Assembly: GCA_959347315.1 (NCBI GenBank)
Contig: OY365807.1
Coordinates: 31,230,786-31,294,785, forward strand
Length of the DNA stretch: 64,000 bases
Reading direction: 5' to 3'
Source of the DNA: Bimastos eiseni
Taxonomy: Eukaryota; Annelida; Clitellata; Crassiclitellata; Lumbricidae
Part shown: one piece after another, positions 10,562 to 21,362 of the stretch
Layout: every line of letters starts with the position of its first letter
How positions within the stretch are numbered: position 1 is the stretch's first letter
Translations under genes and position numbers: made by a program
Notes under the pieces: generated by a model
Databases searched by the model: none
Seen by the model: the letters and a program-made list of their open reading frames with translations, nothing else
Told to the model about the DNA's origin: nothing

Positions 10562-11600
10562 ATGCCTGTTGATCAATTTGGACGAACTGATACTGGGTCA
10601 ACTCAGAGAGTAGTGCCTGGAGGTGTAACTTTGTCTCAAGCGCGCAATACATTTTTAAAACGAGATGGAACGAACGCCATGGACGGTGATTTGGAAATGA
10701 GCGGCAATTTGATAAAAGGTCTACCGATTGACATTCGTCTACCAGTCATCGCCAGCCAGGCCGCGAGCTTTTGTCAAGTTGAAACCTTAGTCAATCAGGC
10801 GATATCGGGACAAGTAGATACCGCCGATTACCTGAGAGCATTCGTGACATCGGATCTAACCATTACTTCTGATACAACGATAATAAATGGTTTAACTTAC
10901 GAAGCTAATGCTAGCGATTATCGCAGTGTGCTTGGCCATGAATTCGGCCCGTGGAGTGCTTTTCAAAACGCTTCTCACATCCCTGATATTTGGGTCTCCG
11001 AAACAACCGCCGATGTTTGGATACAGATGAAGTACCCCATTCCTCTGTCAATGTCGGGGTTTTACATCGTCGTCGGCCGATAGCAGGGCGAACATTTCGC
11101 TAGTTGGAAAGTTCAAGCTAGTAACGATGGAATACTATTTACAGATGTTCTAACTCCTCAAACGGATATCCGCGCTTTTAGATTTTTTTTATAAATTTAC
11201 ATTTCCCGCTTCGTCTGATTACGCGTATTGGAGATTTCATGTTATATCCATGGACCCTAGTGCCGAATACGCTGGTATCTTAATGCTACAGTGGATTCCA
11301 ACGCTGACCGATATCACACTTGGAAGAAAATGTAAAGTCGGCTACGTGCCTTGACTGTCGTCAAATAGTTGTAATTACGGTTTTTATGCGAGCGCCTCTT
11401 CTGAACCACAAAATAACAAAGCCTTCCATGCGTTCAGAGACGAAGGACAATGGGTGTCGGATACTAGCGCAGGCGCTGCCCCGTGGTTATCTATCACGTG
11501 TTTAACCGCAGTGAGAATCTGGAAGATCGGCTTGAAAGGTTTGAATAAAAACACAGAAAGGATATTCGAATGGCGGATAAAAAGCGTACAATAATGAAGG
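10562..11600 (+). pseudogene. Fibre-like protein with discoidin-like repeats
   Basis: The first 170 residues are open. They start MPVDQFGRT and include GTNAMDGDLEMSGNLIKGL, a motif resembling tail-fibre shaft repeats of phages. A galactose-binding/discoidin-like region follows (YRSVLGHEFGPWSAFQNAS, then WIQMKYP). After a stop at 11081 the homology continues in other frames (ASWKVQASNDG; YWRFHVIS) and a second discoidin-like repeat is visible near 11340-11560 (QWVSDTSAGAAPWLSI). I infer an attachment or spike-type virion protein. It starts 21 bases after the protease frame ends. The downstream breaks make it a pseudogene. Confidence 0.5.
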
Positions 11601-11799
11601 ACAATGGGTTATGTTATTCATATCGTCTAATCCGTCTTATTTAGGAAATACTTATCAAGAAATTTTTATCGATTCCGTTGGAAAATATCGGACATATGAG
11701 TTTCATTGCCGTAATGATGAACCGGGTAAACCAGGATTTAGCGTGATGCAGTTATTCGTTTACGATGATGAAAAAAACAAAAATGTTTTCTATTTGAGC

Positions 11800-12132
11800 T
11801 TAAAGAAAATATTTTCTATATATAAAATGAGGAAAATGATTGTCGGTTTTTAACACCATACTTGCCCTATACAACGACGGGTGGGTGATGGTTTCGTTCG
11901 TGTATCTGTCAAAGATTTCAACGCTTATCGGGTTATGTCGAATCGTTGTTAGATATTCGTATCTGGGTAATACTTCCTTTTTCTCCTTCACCGGCATCTT
12001 CTCTTCTGACAGTACTATTCTGGTAAAATACCATTCTCGACGAGTATCCTTAGAATTATTCGGTTTGTTCATAAATCTCGCGCCTTTTATTCCGTTTGCC
12101 TTCATTAGCGAGTCCAATTTGAAGCGATCCAT
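11800..12132 (-). CDS. Small uncharacterised ORF of the Polinton-like element
   Basis: The 110-residue frame begins MDRFKLDSLMKANGIKGA and is rich in charged residues, with no signal peptide or membrane segment. It reads towards the fibre-like gene and follows the candidate capsid gene at 25-base spacing on the same strand. It is therefore probably part of the element's late gene block. No domain was recognised. It is one of the few intact frames in the element. Confidence 0.4.
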   Translation of the reverse strand: MDRFKLDSLMKANGIKGARFMNKPNNSKDTRREWYFTRIVLSEEKMPVKEKKEVLPRYEYLTTIRHNPISVEIFDRYTNETITHPSLYRASMVLKTDNHFPHFIYRKYFL

Positions 12133-12156
12133 TTTTATATAATAGAAAATATTTCT

Positions 12157-13475
12157 TTAATCTACTACGCTCATCTTCTGTCCATCCGATTGGAAGTTTA
12201 GCAACTTCTCTGAAATGACAACTGTACAAGCTTCCGTTCTAGCTGGCACCGCAGCATTGCAAGTAGCCTTGATCTGGATGTCGACGACCGATGACTTTAA
12301 CCGTTCAGATTGCTTACTTACATCGAAAACGAATATCGGATGTAGCTCCTTATAATCAGCTGGTGCGATGTTGCTCTGAGTTACGAGTTGATCTATCCCA
12401 TAGCATTTTTGCTAAAGGTCGAGGCATCTCTATAGGCTCTCGAAAATTGCTGATTCGGGAATGAGAGGTTGTAATCGACTGCCGGGTATTATTTCCTGGT
12501 TCATCATCACATACATATTCTTCAGGTCGCAATGATCGAAAATTGATGGATTAGCTTCTTGATTGCCACTTCGATTCGTTTGAAATCCAACGATAATATG
12601 CCTCGGTTTTTCCGGTGATGTCTTTACGCTAAGTCGCCAACTTAAATGTGGTAGATTGAGGAACCGTTATGGTGTCGCATTGATGAGCTCGATAGGCTAC
12701 TGCTGATGTTGCCTTTGATTCGATCGTTTTATGCAGCTGCATTCTTTCCATATCAGACGGAATGACATGGGGCATAAACCATGAAATTTTACTGATGTTC
12801 ACTTTACCAACCGCTGCGGCGGCCCACCTGAAGACGGCGTCGTCGTCGAATTTGCGAACGAGCGTCAAAAACTGCTTCAAACCGTAGACTATCTTATCAT
12901 AATCTTCGCAGAATCCAAAAATGTGCTATAGAGGCACGATGAAGAATTCCCCAGTACTCGTCCAGATCGTTTTGACTTTATATCGACTCGTATGGTTCCT
13001 TCATCGTCATCAATTCCCATTGCCCCGGAGTTCCCTTGTAGGTGGTATTACCGAAAGATATATCATCACTTTCGATCGTAATTGGGCTGTCCCCGATGCA
13101 AAATCGACCACCTGCAGAGTATATTCCGAAGGTCTTATCCGTCGACTTCTTGTTTGAAGCGTATTCTGTTAGATATTTTGTAGCGATATCACCTAATTCT
13201 AAAGTTCTTATTTATGAAACTGGATCATCATCATCGAACACTTCCACCGATGGATGACGTAGGAATTGGATCGCTTGCAACGATGTCTATATCGAGGCTG
13301 GCAATGCTCGAAGCGCGGCAGTTGTTGCCGTGGTGCTTTCTTGAATCGTACCTAATTCTTTTGTAATTCCAGACTGTGAGTCGATGATTGGTTTGTACGC
13401 CTTTATCAATTCCCGCTGCAGCCCTTTGGCCCCTGATTTCTCCGATATCGAGTCTTGTAAAATATTCTCTTTCAT
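12157..13475 (-). pseudogene. Candidate capsid-type structural gene of the Polinton-like element
   Basis: Minus-strand blocks in different frames form one gene of about 420-440 residues. An N-terminal helix ends in TTATTAALRALPASI (13475-13287). A middle block follows with FCIGDSPITIESDD and YKGTPGQWEL (about 13120-13000). A C-terminal half includes WFMPHVIPSD, QCDTITVPQS and HIIVGFQTNR (about 12780-12560) and a final NFQSDGQKMS segment (about 12170). This block order belongs to a conserved protein next to polymerase B in invertebrate Polinton-like loci. I infer a major-capsid role from context only. Frameshifts at several points inactivate it. Confidence 0.55.
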
Positions 13476-13505
13476 CTTGAGAAAGTTATCAACGATAAGA
13501 TCACG

Positions 13506-13507
<2 letters not shown>

Positions 13508-13545
<38 letters not shown>
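13508..13545. repeat. (TA)n microsatellite
   Basis: About 18 uninterrupted TA dinucleotides. It lies just beyond the last recognisable Polinton-like sequence. Confidence 0.95.
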
Positions 13546-13548
<3 letters not shown>

Positions 13549-14335
13549 CTGGGTCTTTGATTTTTAGAAACGACATTTTATTTTGTGGGATAATGTTTTA
13601 ACGTAAAACGTATACTAAATGAACGTAGAACGTAAATTTACGTTCACCTTGTATTCAATACGTTTTTGAATGCCTCTTCCCTAATGAACGATTGTTTTGT
13701 CGCTTCATCTATGTTGGCATTGCTTTTACTTCTAAACAAGGTTGCTGATTGAATTGATTTCCCTTCGGCTATAATCTTGATTTTTGCATGTTTTTCTTGC
13801 CGCAGCGATAACATTCGGCGGATTTGGCTTCCAAACAAATTCATACAAATTAAAACAGAGTAAAAGTGTATGATCTTCTGCTTATTGAGACCTGCATAAG
13901 AAACAGTAAAAATACAAATTCTGGCTTTCAATAATCGTGGTTTATGTACTGTAGTAGAAATACGATAAAATTATAAAAATATGAAGTGCAAATTAATTGG
14001 TCATACAACATTCTGTTACAAGTCTAAAGTTCTTTTGAAATGGATTTACAAGACTCAACAGTCAAATTACCCTTTTGGATACATACTTTTTAAATAAATG
14101 AAATGCACATGTCGTTTAATATCTAATTTATGGGCACAAACATGTAAAAAATGTGTGGTTTCTTCTACAGAATTTTATTAGGATTTGGTTAAATCATAAT
14201 ACTGTAGATCTTGTGTCTACATCTGTATTTTCAGAGCTTTGTACATCATCAACATTTTCATTGTAACATAGCCAGGCATTTCATTTTCCAAATCAAAAAC
14301 ACTAAAGTGATACTGTAAACGTGTTTCAATCTCTG
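13546..14335. other. Noncoding interval with an ACGTAAATTTACGT palindrome
   Basis: A perfect palindrome ACGTAAATTTACGT sits at about 13630-13643, within ACGTAAAACGT/GAACGTA repeats. A 95-residue minus-strand open frame (13644-13931) shows no domain I can defend. Nothing else is recognised. Confidence 0.35.
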
Positions 14336-14344
14336 AGTGACTGA

Positions 14345-15020
14345 TTCATTTCGATAATTCATTCATTCATCCATTTCGATAATTTATATAGCGCGTCTTC
14401 AAGAGAAACTACTCAGAGGTGCTCCCAGTCACGGCCAAAAATGTCTTTAGCAGCTTACAAAAGGTAGGTAGATTATTGTAAGGGGGGAGACGGAGGGCAA
14501 CCGGGAGCCCATTCCAGGTGGACGGACCAACCACTGAGAAATCTCGATGCAGCATTAGCGACGAGCGGACCCTGGACACCAGAAGCTCGCCCTTGGCAGA
14601 AGAGCGCAGAGCTCTACGCGAAAGAAGTTCAGAGACCGGACGACACAGTTCAGTCAAGTAGGATGGCGCACAACCAGAGAGACACCGCCAAACTAGTGTC
14701 GCAATGCGGAAAGTAATGCGCTGTTGAACCGGTAACCAGTGAAAGACATCGCGCATATAAGCTGAAACCGGTGAAAATTTAGGTATAGGCCCCCTATGTC
14801 CAATAAGCCTGGCCGCAGAGCGAAGAACGCGATCTAAACGCACCACTACCGCACAGGGAAGACCAGCCAGAACAGAGCTGCAGTGATTAATTCTGCTGGT
14901 TACAAAGGCATGAACGAGGACTACTGAAGCCTCAAAGGTAAGAGAGCGACTAACTTCACGAAGCTGACACAGCTGATAGAAGCAGTTACGAGTAACCTGG
15001 TTGTGGGGAGCTGTCAAAGG
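14345..15020 (-). pseudogene. CR1/L2-type non-LTR retrotransposon, reverse transcriptase C-terminus and 3' tail
   Basis: A 202-residue open frame on the minus strand reads LVHAFVTSRINHCSSVLAGLP, then RVLRSAARLI, then HWLPVQQRITFRI, GCAPSYLTELC and FSVVGPSTWNGLP. This is the typical thumb/C-terminal block order of CR1/L2/Rex reverse transcriptases. Downstream in the same direction is GCGCTATATAAAT followed by an ATGAATGAATG tail (14345-14400), the expected 3' end. The 5' side is truncated at about 15020, as usual for such insertions. The intact 202-codon frame suggests a fairly recent copy. Confidence 0.85.
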
Positions 15021-15122
15021 GCCGAGTTCTCATTTATCATAAAGTATTTATTTCGTTTGTATTCACATTTTTATATTTACTGGTTCTATTGAAAAATGTG
15101 TGCTGTGAGTTGGTCCATTCAT

Positions 15123-15961
15123 TTAACACATTGACCGCGGGAACATTTTTTACTCTGGCGCATCGCCATATAAGAAATTATTGACATTGTGAAGAAATCA
15201 CGTAAAGCGCTAATTATTGACAAAAATAACATAAAGACTATGAAACGCAAAGAACTTGTTCAACACTCCAACTCTACGGTAATCTGGCTAGAAGTCTGCA
15301 TGTGAATGGTAATCCTCAAAACATGGAATCAAGCACGTCTTGCAAATATAACGACCCTCTTTCCGCTGTACACGTTTGTAGCATAGGATGCATCCGCTAG
15401 TTGGTGTCTGCTTGTGTGCAGATGGCGGTAGGATGTCCATATTGGGAACATAATTACTCTGAATTCGCTCCCAAACACAAGTGGCAAATGCAGTTGCCAC
15501 AGCAGCATCTAACACATCAGGCTGAGCTACACGCGTGTACATCCCACACTTTTCGGGGGATCATAGGCCTTGACTTTCAATGTCACATACCAGTGCAAAG
15601 TCGTCAAATTCTTTATCACTATCGCGATCACTCCTCTTCAAAATAATCATCGTCTGATAAATCAATTTCTTTCAGAACCTTCGAATCTGTCTATCTATTC
15701 TCGACGCCATGGATAGCATGCGATCAGAACAGTGACATAGGCCTACACATTGACGTAAGACAGGGCCTAGTATTTGCAGTAAACCCTAAGAAAATACATC
15801 ATTATACACCAGATAACATCACACACCATAGTAGTAACGGAGACGCGGCAGAGTTTATTGCCTGGACGCTGATTAGGCCATTATATAGATATCCAATGGT
15901 CGTATACTAGGAATGCTAAAATAATGACGTATATATACGGCATACGCGTTCAAAGTGTTAA
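15123..15961 (-). mobile_element. Internally deleted piggyBac-type element with TTAA target duplications
   Basis: The element is bounded by TTAA at 15123-15126 and 15958-15961. Inside these, the ends read CACATTGACCGCGG and, on the other strand, CACTTTGAACGCGT, matching at 11 of 14 positions as terminal inverted repeats. On the minus strand the interior encodes an acidic N-terminal-like DLSDDDYFEEE segment (about 15640-15670). The Cys-rich piggyBac C-terminus lies beyond it. The central catalytic DDD region is missing. At 831 bp between the TTAA sites it is a nonautonomous deletion derivative. Confidence 0.75.
15288..15542 (-). pseudogene. piggyBac transposase C-terminal Cys-rich domain
   Basis: The frame ends with CILCYKRVQRKEGRYICKTC and then a PCFEDYH segment: CxxC, about 12 residues, CxxC and a terminal C..YH. 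This is the zinc-binding C-terminal domain that closes piggyBac transposases and contacts the terminal repeats. Only about 50 residues of recognisable transposase are present. It lies in the minus orientation inside the TTAA-bounded element. Confidence 0.75.
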
Positions 15962-16510
15962 AACCTTGAATTCGTAGTGTATGCTAAACACAATATGAAG
16001 GGAACAGGTGCCCACAGCAAATCCTGATGTGATGACAGTACTCTTAAGAGAAAAGAATAAACACTGCTACAGAATCACTGGGAACAATTTCCAATGCTTT
16101 CACCACTGAATCTACAATGTCAATTGTATCCCATACAAATGATACACCCATACAATTGGCCTAACAAATTTTAAAAGGACGATTTATATCCACCTGAAAA
16201 TGTGTTTCAGCTACCTCGGGCACAACACTGTCCATTATATACATGCAGGTAATTGTTTAGCAATGCACAAGAACATTGACATTGAATGCCAGCATTCTGT
16301 TGCATAAAATATCTCATAAAAATATATAAAAAATATATAAATAATAATTAGTACCACACACTAATTAATATATCTGAAATATGTCTTTAGTAGCTGTTCT
16401 GACCAATTCCAAGAGGCGATTATCACATTTTATCTGTACTGTATAGCATGTGCACCAGTTCCTGCATCTTTTCACGACGTTACCGCATGCATACACCCCA
16501 CTGCCTGTTC
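15962..16510. other. Noncoding interval, no gene recognised
   Basis: AT-rich sequence with an AATATATAAAAAATATAT stretch near 16320. No domain or structured repeat was seen. Confidence 0.35.
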
Positions 16511-16513
16511 AAA

Positions 16514-16858
16514 CTATCTGAGTGACAGAATAGGTGCAATAGGGTTATCAAGCGATGCAGTTGTTAAACGCGAATTGTCTATGGCAGATGAGTTACTGCT
16601 AGGAGCAAAATAGTGTTCACTGTCCTGTTCAGTGTCCACCTGGCGACTGGCCAGAGCCAGCGAAACGACTGAGTCCACTTTCTCGACTTCAGCCATCTCC
16701 TCATTTTCATCAGAGATTGCGTCGAGTCCTTCGTGTTTTCGTTCATGTCTGTACATTATACACATAAAGCATAGTGTCACAAATATTAGCTGCACACATG
16801 TCAGCCAGTTTTCTCGTGTTCTTTCGTTTACATTATACACAACAATGTTCATAATCAT
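16514..16858 (-). CDS. Hypothetical small membrane-like protein
   Basis: The 114-residue frame has one hydrophobic segment (CVQLIFVTLCFMCIMY, residues about 21-36), then a basic RHERKHE stop-transfer-like stretch and an acidic Ser-rich tail. No family was recognised and no splice structure or promoter supports it. It may be a chance frame. Confidence 0.2.
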   Translation of the reverse strand: MIMNIVVYNVNERTRENWLTCVQLIFVTLCFMCIMYRHERKHEGLDAISDENEEMAEVEKVDSVVSLALASRQVDTEQDSEHYFAPSSNSSAIDNSRLTTASLDNPIAPILSLR

Positions 16859-16899
16859 TCACTGAGATATCATATCTATTCTGATGATATCCATAATCT

Positions 16900-18745
16900 A
16901 AATTGAAACAGTTTCTGAAATAAATTGATACAGTTTGTTTCAATTTGAATTATAAATTGAAGTCTGCATACTCTTGTGTCGCAAAATTTGATTTGGAGTC
17001 GGACTTCTTTTATGAATTATAATGTGGCTTTTAGAACTGGAACTGCTCAGAGCCGCAGTTTGCTTCAACTGAACTAGTTATATGCTTCCACCATCTAAGT
17101 CAGAATGAAAAACAAGACACTTACGAGAGGTAATGGATGTATCAGGCGATGAAGAAGTTCACCACACATACCAATACACAAACACATAAAACAACAAAAA
17201 ACTTCATGAACTACTTCCTCATTTGTATGTTCTGCATGCTGTACACTTGACGTCCATCATCAGGTCACAGTTGTTATAACAAACTATGCTATTTCATACT
17301 GACATACACAATTTCATAACAAGCTCAAGATAAACACCAAATACTCGTATTTGTTTTTGCCAAATCACATCCACAACAATTGAATTCTGTACACTCTACT
17401 TGTAACATATACCAGCTCTCCATTCATATTAATTGAAACCTTAAAGTTCAATTAGTATAGGGTCATTCCAGCTCAACTCAACCAATGCCTCCCACCCGAC
17501 CATCTCCGAATTGGCTGAAATTTTTATCACATGGTGCTAGATATATTGGATGGAGAAATCTAAAATCTTAGTGCATAATTTCAAATACTTTTCAAGATAT
17601 TGTATTTTCCGTGACCCCACCCTCCGAAGACGTTTCGCGAAACTTCGCGAGGTCCACTTTTTGAGATTTGATATCTCTAGAATGGTTGGATGGGGGGCAA
17701 AGGAGCATCTAAAACAGGGGAAACACCCCCGTTTTAGTGCTCAATGCCCCATGTGCTCCCAATTCGGTTCTATTTCTTATGTTTCTCAAATAGCTTTTTT
17801 ATTTAATGATTAAGGTATTGTGGGTCAATAAATTTCCAACAGTTCAAAGTTTGTTTTTACGATTTGTTCTTACTTATTGCAGGTATAAAAACTGTCATTT
17901 ACGTAGGAGAATAATGCATGTTTGGTTATTCATTCATCCAAAAGTTATCACTTAAAAATTCACTTTGTTCCTACCCAAAATACAGAAAATTTCTGACAGT
18001 AGAATATTCGTCATTGGCACAAACAAATAGTCTAGTAGTTGGTCTACAATCATGAACGGGGTTCAGATCTCTGCCAGGGCACAAATTTGATTGGAAATAT
18101 CTGTTGGAACATGCACCTCCTATAGCCGACTCCGTTCTAATGAAAAGTTCCTAGCATGGGAGATTTGCGTGGAGCTGCGCTCTTGGTGATGTAGACTGTG
18201 GGGGTCTATAGTTCAACGTAAGTTTAGTGTGCGATCGGTGTTCTTCCAGCCACCATCCGGCCCGAGTCTGCAATCGTGACCCGTGACTTTCATTTTTTAC
18301 AGTCTGAGTATGACAAAAACCGTATCCTGAGAATCCAATTTACGAACCGAAGGTTGTCCCGTTGACCATGATGACCCCGGATTTTGAATTGGACGAAAAA
18401 CTCACTCATTTAGAAATTGGCAATACTAAATTAGTTTCTGCTAGTGATTGTAATGTGTCAACCAAGTGATCTCACAATAAACGAGTGTTAAAATGACCTA
18501 ACCCTTTAAGTGGGAAGCTCCGAGAGTGATCGAGTGATGAATGGATTTCCACCTTCATATTCAGAGGCCGTGGAAATTATATTGCAAGCACTTCATACCT
18601 TCATAGCAATCTCAAGGTTAGCTTAAGTACTACTCTACCACTTATAAATCCCAATAATTTTAACCAATTAAGAATCTGCCTGTTGAATTTTGACATTTGC
18701 TTTGTTATCACCATGCAGCCAAATGTACTCGACCATCTTATAGCC
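16900..18745. other. Noncoding interval, no gene recognised
   Basis: Contains a CGTTTCGCGAAACTTCGCGA near-palindrome at 17629-17648. The surrounding 17455-17770 block has the look of a dispersed repeat. No protein domain or RNA gene was recognised. Confidence 0.35.
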
Positions 18746-18750
18746 ACATT

Positions 18751-19608
18751 AGGGCCCGTTCGCATATTATATAACGTATAAAACCCCAATTTTTGACCCA
18801 CCCACTACCCCTAATAACGTTATATAACAGCAGCTGCGACCCCCCCCCCACCCCTATATTATATAACATATATGCTGTATTATAGTAGGCTTATATGTAT
18901 ATACATGATAATACATGGTAGTGTCGAACATACTATTTAAAAACACCAGTTTAGTTTCCCTCCTGTTTTGCACTAGAAATGAGCATTATAGTATCACACA
19001 GAATGGATTGGTTTAATATTGTACTATCAGGTATTTATCGATAAGTTCGCGGTACAACTCTACCTATTTAATAGCGTATGATGTATACAGAGTGCGTACT
19101 ACAACTGCAATTGGGTATTTAAGCAAGCACAAACTATTTACACATACTATAGAAAATGAAATCAAACATCCTGATAATACCTACCAAAATAATTATTTCA
19201 AGTGAATTAATTTAAATTTAAACCAGAATCAAAACAAAGCACACAGAATTGAGTTTTAGAGCGTTTAGAGCTATGCACATGAAATTGTTAATATTGTAAA
19301 CAGCAAATTGTTAAAAGTGGATTCATAAAATAATAACTAAGAACGTCAAATCAATTCACCAGGTGGCAGCTAATGGTGCTAGTTTTGGTTCACAACGTAT
19401 TGTGAACTTCGATTAAACAATGAAGGTCCGTAGTACATGGAATTTCCAATTGGCAAGCAAACAGGCAAAATGGCATAAGCTAAAAAAAGTTTCTTATATA
19501 ACAAAACCTTCAACCTCCCCTCCTCCCCATCCTACACAATATAACGCTAACAAAACCGGAACCCACCCACCTACCCCTTGAGCGTTATATAATATGTGAA
19601 CGGCCCCT
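18751..19608. mobile_element. 858 bp MITE-like element with 26 bp terminal inverted repeats
   Basis: The left end reads AGGGCCCGTTCGCATATTAT and continues ATAACG. The right end, on the complementary strand, reads AGGGGCCGTTCACATATTAT and continues ATAACG, matching at 24 of 26 positions. Both ends are followed internally by a C-rich CCCACCCA stretch and another CGTTATAT block. No transposase is encoded. No clear target-site duplication was found, so the superfamily is undecided. Confidence 0.65.
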
Positions 19609-19989
19609 TGTAGTTGTTTGTAGTCATTGATTAGACATGAAATCCTTTTAAAAACTCTGGCATATTAAGTAATTGTGAAGGCGCTAGAAAAATGTCTGTA
19701 TATATGCATATCGAATATTAGATCTAAATAACTTATACGTCGACATTAATCTAGGCGGCAAGTGAAAGCCGAAATTTATTTGGCATCCAGCCTATGCGCT
19801 GTTGCAATGACCATGTTACAAGCCTCATGATGATAGAAAAGATTAATTTGCATGCAATTTTACTGTATGTTGTAAAAAAAATAGTAGGCCCACTTTATAT
19901 TGTATGCTTTAAAAGCGTCCTGCATATCTAATTTCTATAGAGTAATTACGAAAAGATGACTTTTGGAAGTTTTGGTAAGATAATAAGAT

Positions 19990-20124
19990 CATTTGTAACC
20001 CCCCATTTTTCAAATTGGGGGGGGGGGCAAAATTAAAAAAGTGGGGACACAAAATTTTTTGGCGCTTCGCGCAAATAATTCTCAAATTATGCCCCCCACT
20101 TTTTAAGACCTTGTTACACCTCTG
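19990..20124. mobile_element. Truncated copy of a CAGRGGTGTAACAAG-type MITE
   Basis: The right end (CCTTGTTACACCTCTG, ending 20124) matches the inverted terminal repeat of the complete element at 22582-22866. The interior has the same style of poly-G and poly-C tracts with AAAATTTTTTGG. The left terminus is missing or diverged. Confidence 0.6.
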
Positions 20125-21100
20125 AGCAGTACTGATCTACAGAGCCATTATCAAAGATCCTTCAGGTGAAACAAAACAAACTCATCTAAGTGAAAGATGG
20201 ACAATTAAGTAGCCTACGGGAATGACTGCAAAGGTTTAGTCGGATGACGAGACTAGGAATTAAGTAACCTAGGCATTACTCATTGCTCCGGGTGCAAACG
20301 AAAATAATGTAAATGCAAAAACTTTCTTATTCTGTTAATGCTTTGATAACTTGTTCTCATCATAACCAGGTTTTCAATTGTTGACTGCCTACCATACAGA
20401 TGTGGGGGATAAATATGAAAAACTTCACAAAATTTGTTCTGTTTTAAATCTGCATCACATCACTTTCTTTAAATCCTGGCACTCAAAGCACTGTTTTCTA
20501 CGTGACTGGGACCTTCACTCATACAATTCAGCAATGATCTGAGCCTGCAATTCTTCATGTAAATCTATACAAGATTTTGATGACTTTTTCGTCTGACAGG
20601 CTTGACTCTTGGTATCGAGACTCTTGGCCAACCTTTTCAATGAACTAAACGAGCGTTCTCGTTGCACTCCTCGTCAGTACCTGCAGTACGTCCAGGATTC
20701 AAAGGCCTTCGACGTCGACCCAGGAATGGAACAAGTCTCTGAGGAGCCTAAGCAGAGCTATACCCATTTGCGGCGAGCGAGTATTCGCTATCCTAATCGT
20801 TCTATTGCAGCAACTTAAGGGTCTGGTGAAGCGGTAAATCGTACGTCTATAACAGCTGTACACTTATAGCGCACACAATAAATAAGTTGTACACACGAAG
20901 CTCCCGAGATCGACCGTACATCACTTGCATGCTCGATCCAGCGCGATCGCTTTTCATACCTCCTGTTATTTTCATATGGAAAGCTCTGAGTAACATATAA
21001 GGTAGCAGGCTTGCCAAGAGTAGGCAAAGGCAAGTCTCTGTAGGCGATTAGATGTCACCAAGCACTAGTTGCTAGTATCTATATAGGCATATATATCGTG
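20125..21100. other. Noncoding interval, no gene recognised
   Basis: Short open frames around 20609-20818 and 20815-21033 show no domain. No RNA gene was seen. Confidence 0.3.
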
Positions 21101-21104
21101 CGTT

Positions 21105-21362
21105 TTTTCCATGCCGCCATGGGCCCTTTGATCTGCCTGCTATGTATGTTTGCCGCTAAGGGTCATGGGGTATGTCTGCCGCTAGGGACTCTTTTATCTG
21201 CTCGCTGCTATGGGTCCCTTGGTGCAACGGCCGTCGGCTGCTTGCCGCCGACGAGGGTCCGTTTGATCTGCTAGCCGCTATCAGTTCTCTGATGTGCCTG
21301 CAATTGGCTGCTTTCCGCTATGGGTTTTTTGATCTGCTCGTATTGACGAGCCCTTTGACGTA
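21105..21362. repeat. Diverged tandem repeat of GCCGCTATGGGTCCTTTGATC
   Basis: Several imperfect units with the shape GCCGCTATGGGTCCCTTTGATCTGCTCG, about 35-60 bases apart, lead directly into the GGGTCCGGGG minisatellite. Words such as CTATGGG and GGGTCC are shared, suggesting the minisatellite grew out of this array. Confidence 0.5.

Larger units (their letters stand above)
5628..13500. mobile_element. Degraded, rearranged Polinton/Maverick-like (adintovirus-like) element
   Basis: The interval contains the gene set typical of Polinton/Maverick elements: a type-B DNA polymerase gene, an adenain-like cysteine protease, a fibre-like protein and, converging from the opposite strand, a candidate capsid-type protein. 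All are interrupted by stops or frameshifts. The 5' portion of the polymerase gene lies inverted at 5628-6856. The remainder runs forward from 8098, and fragments of hAT and MULE elements sit between them. No terminal inverted repeats or integrase were identified. The right limit, near the TA microsatellite at 13508, is approximate. It is an old inactive copy. Confidence 0.75.

Noticed and set aside
13644..13931. 95-residue minus-strand frame beyond the Polinton-like block
   Set aside because: A faint similarity to hAT N-terminal regions was considered, but no diagnostic motif (BED Cys/His, DDE residues) is present.
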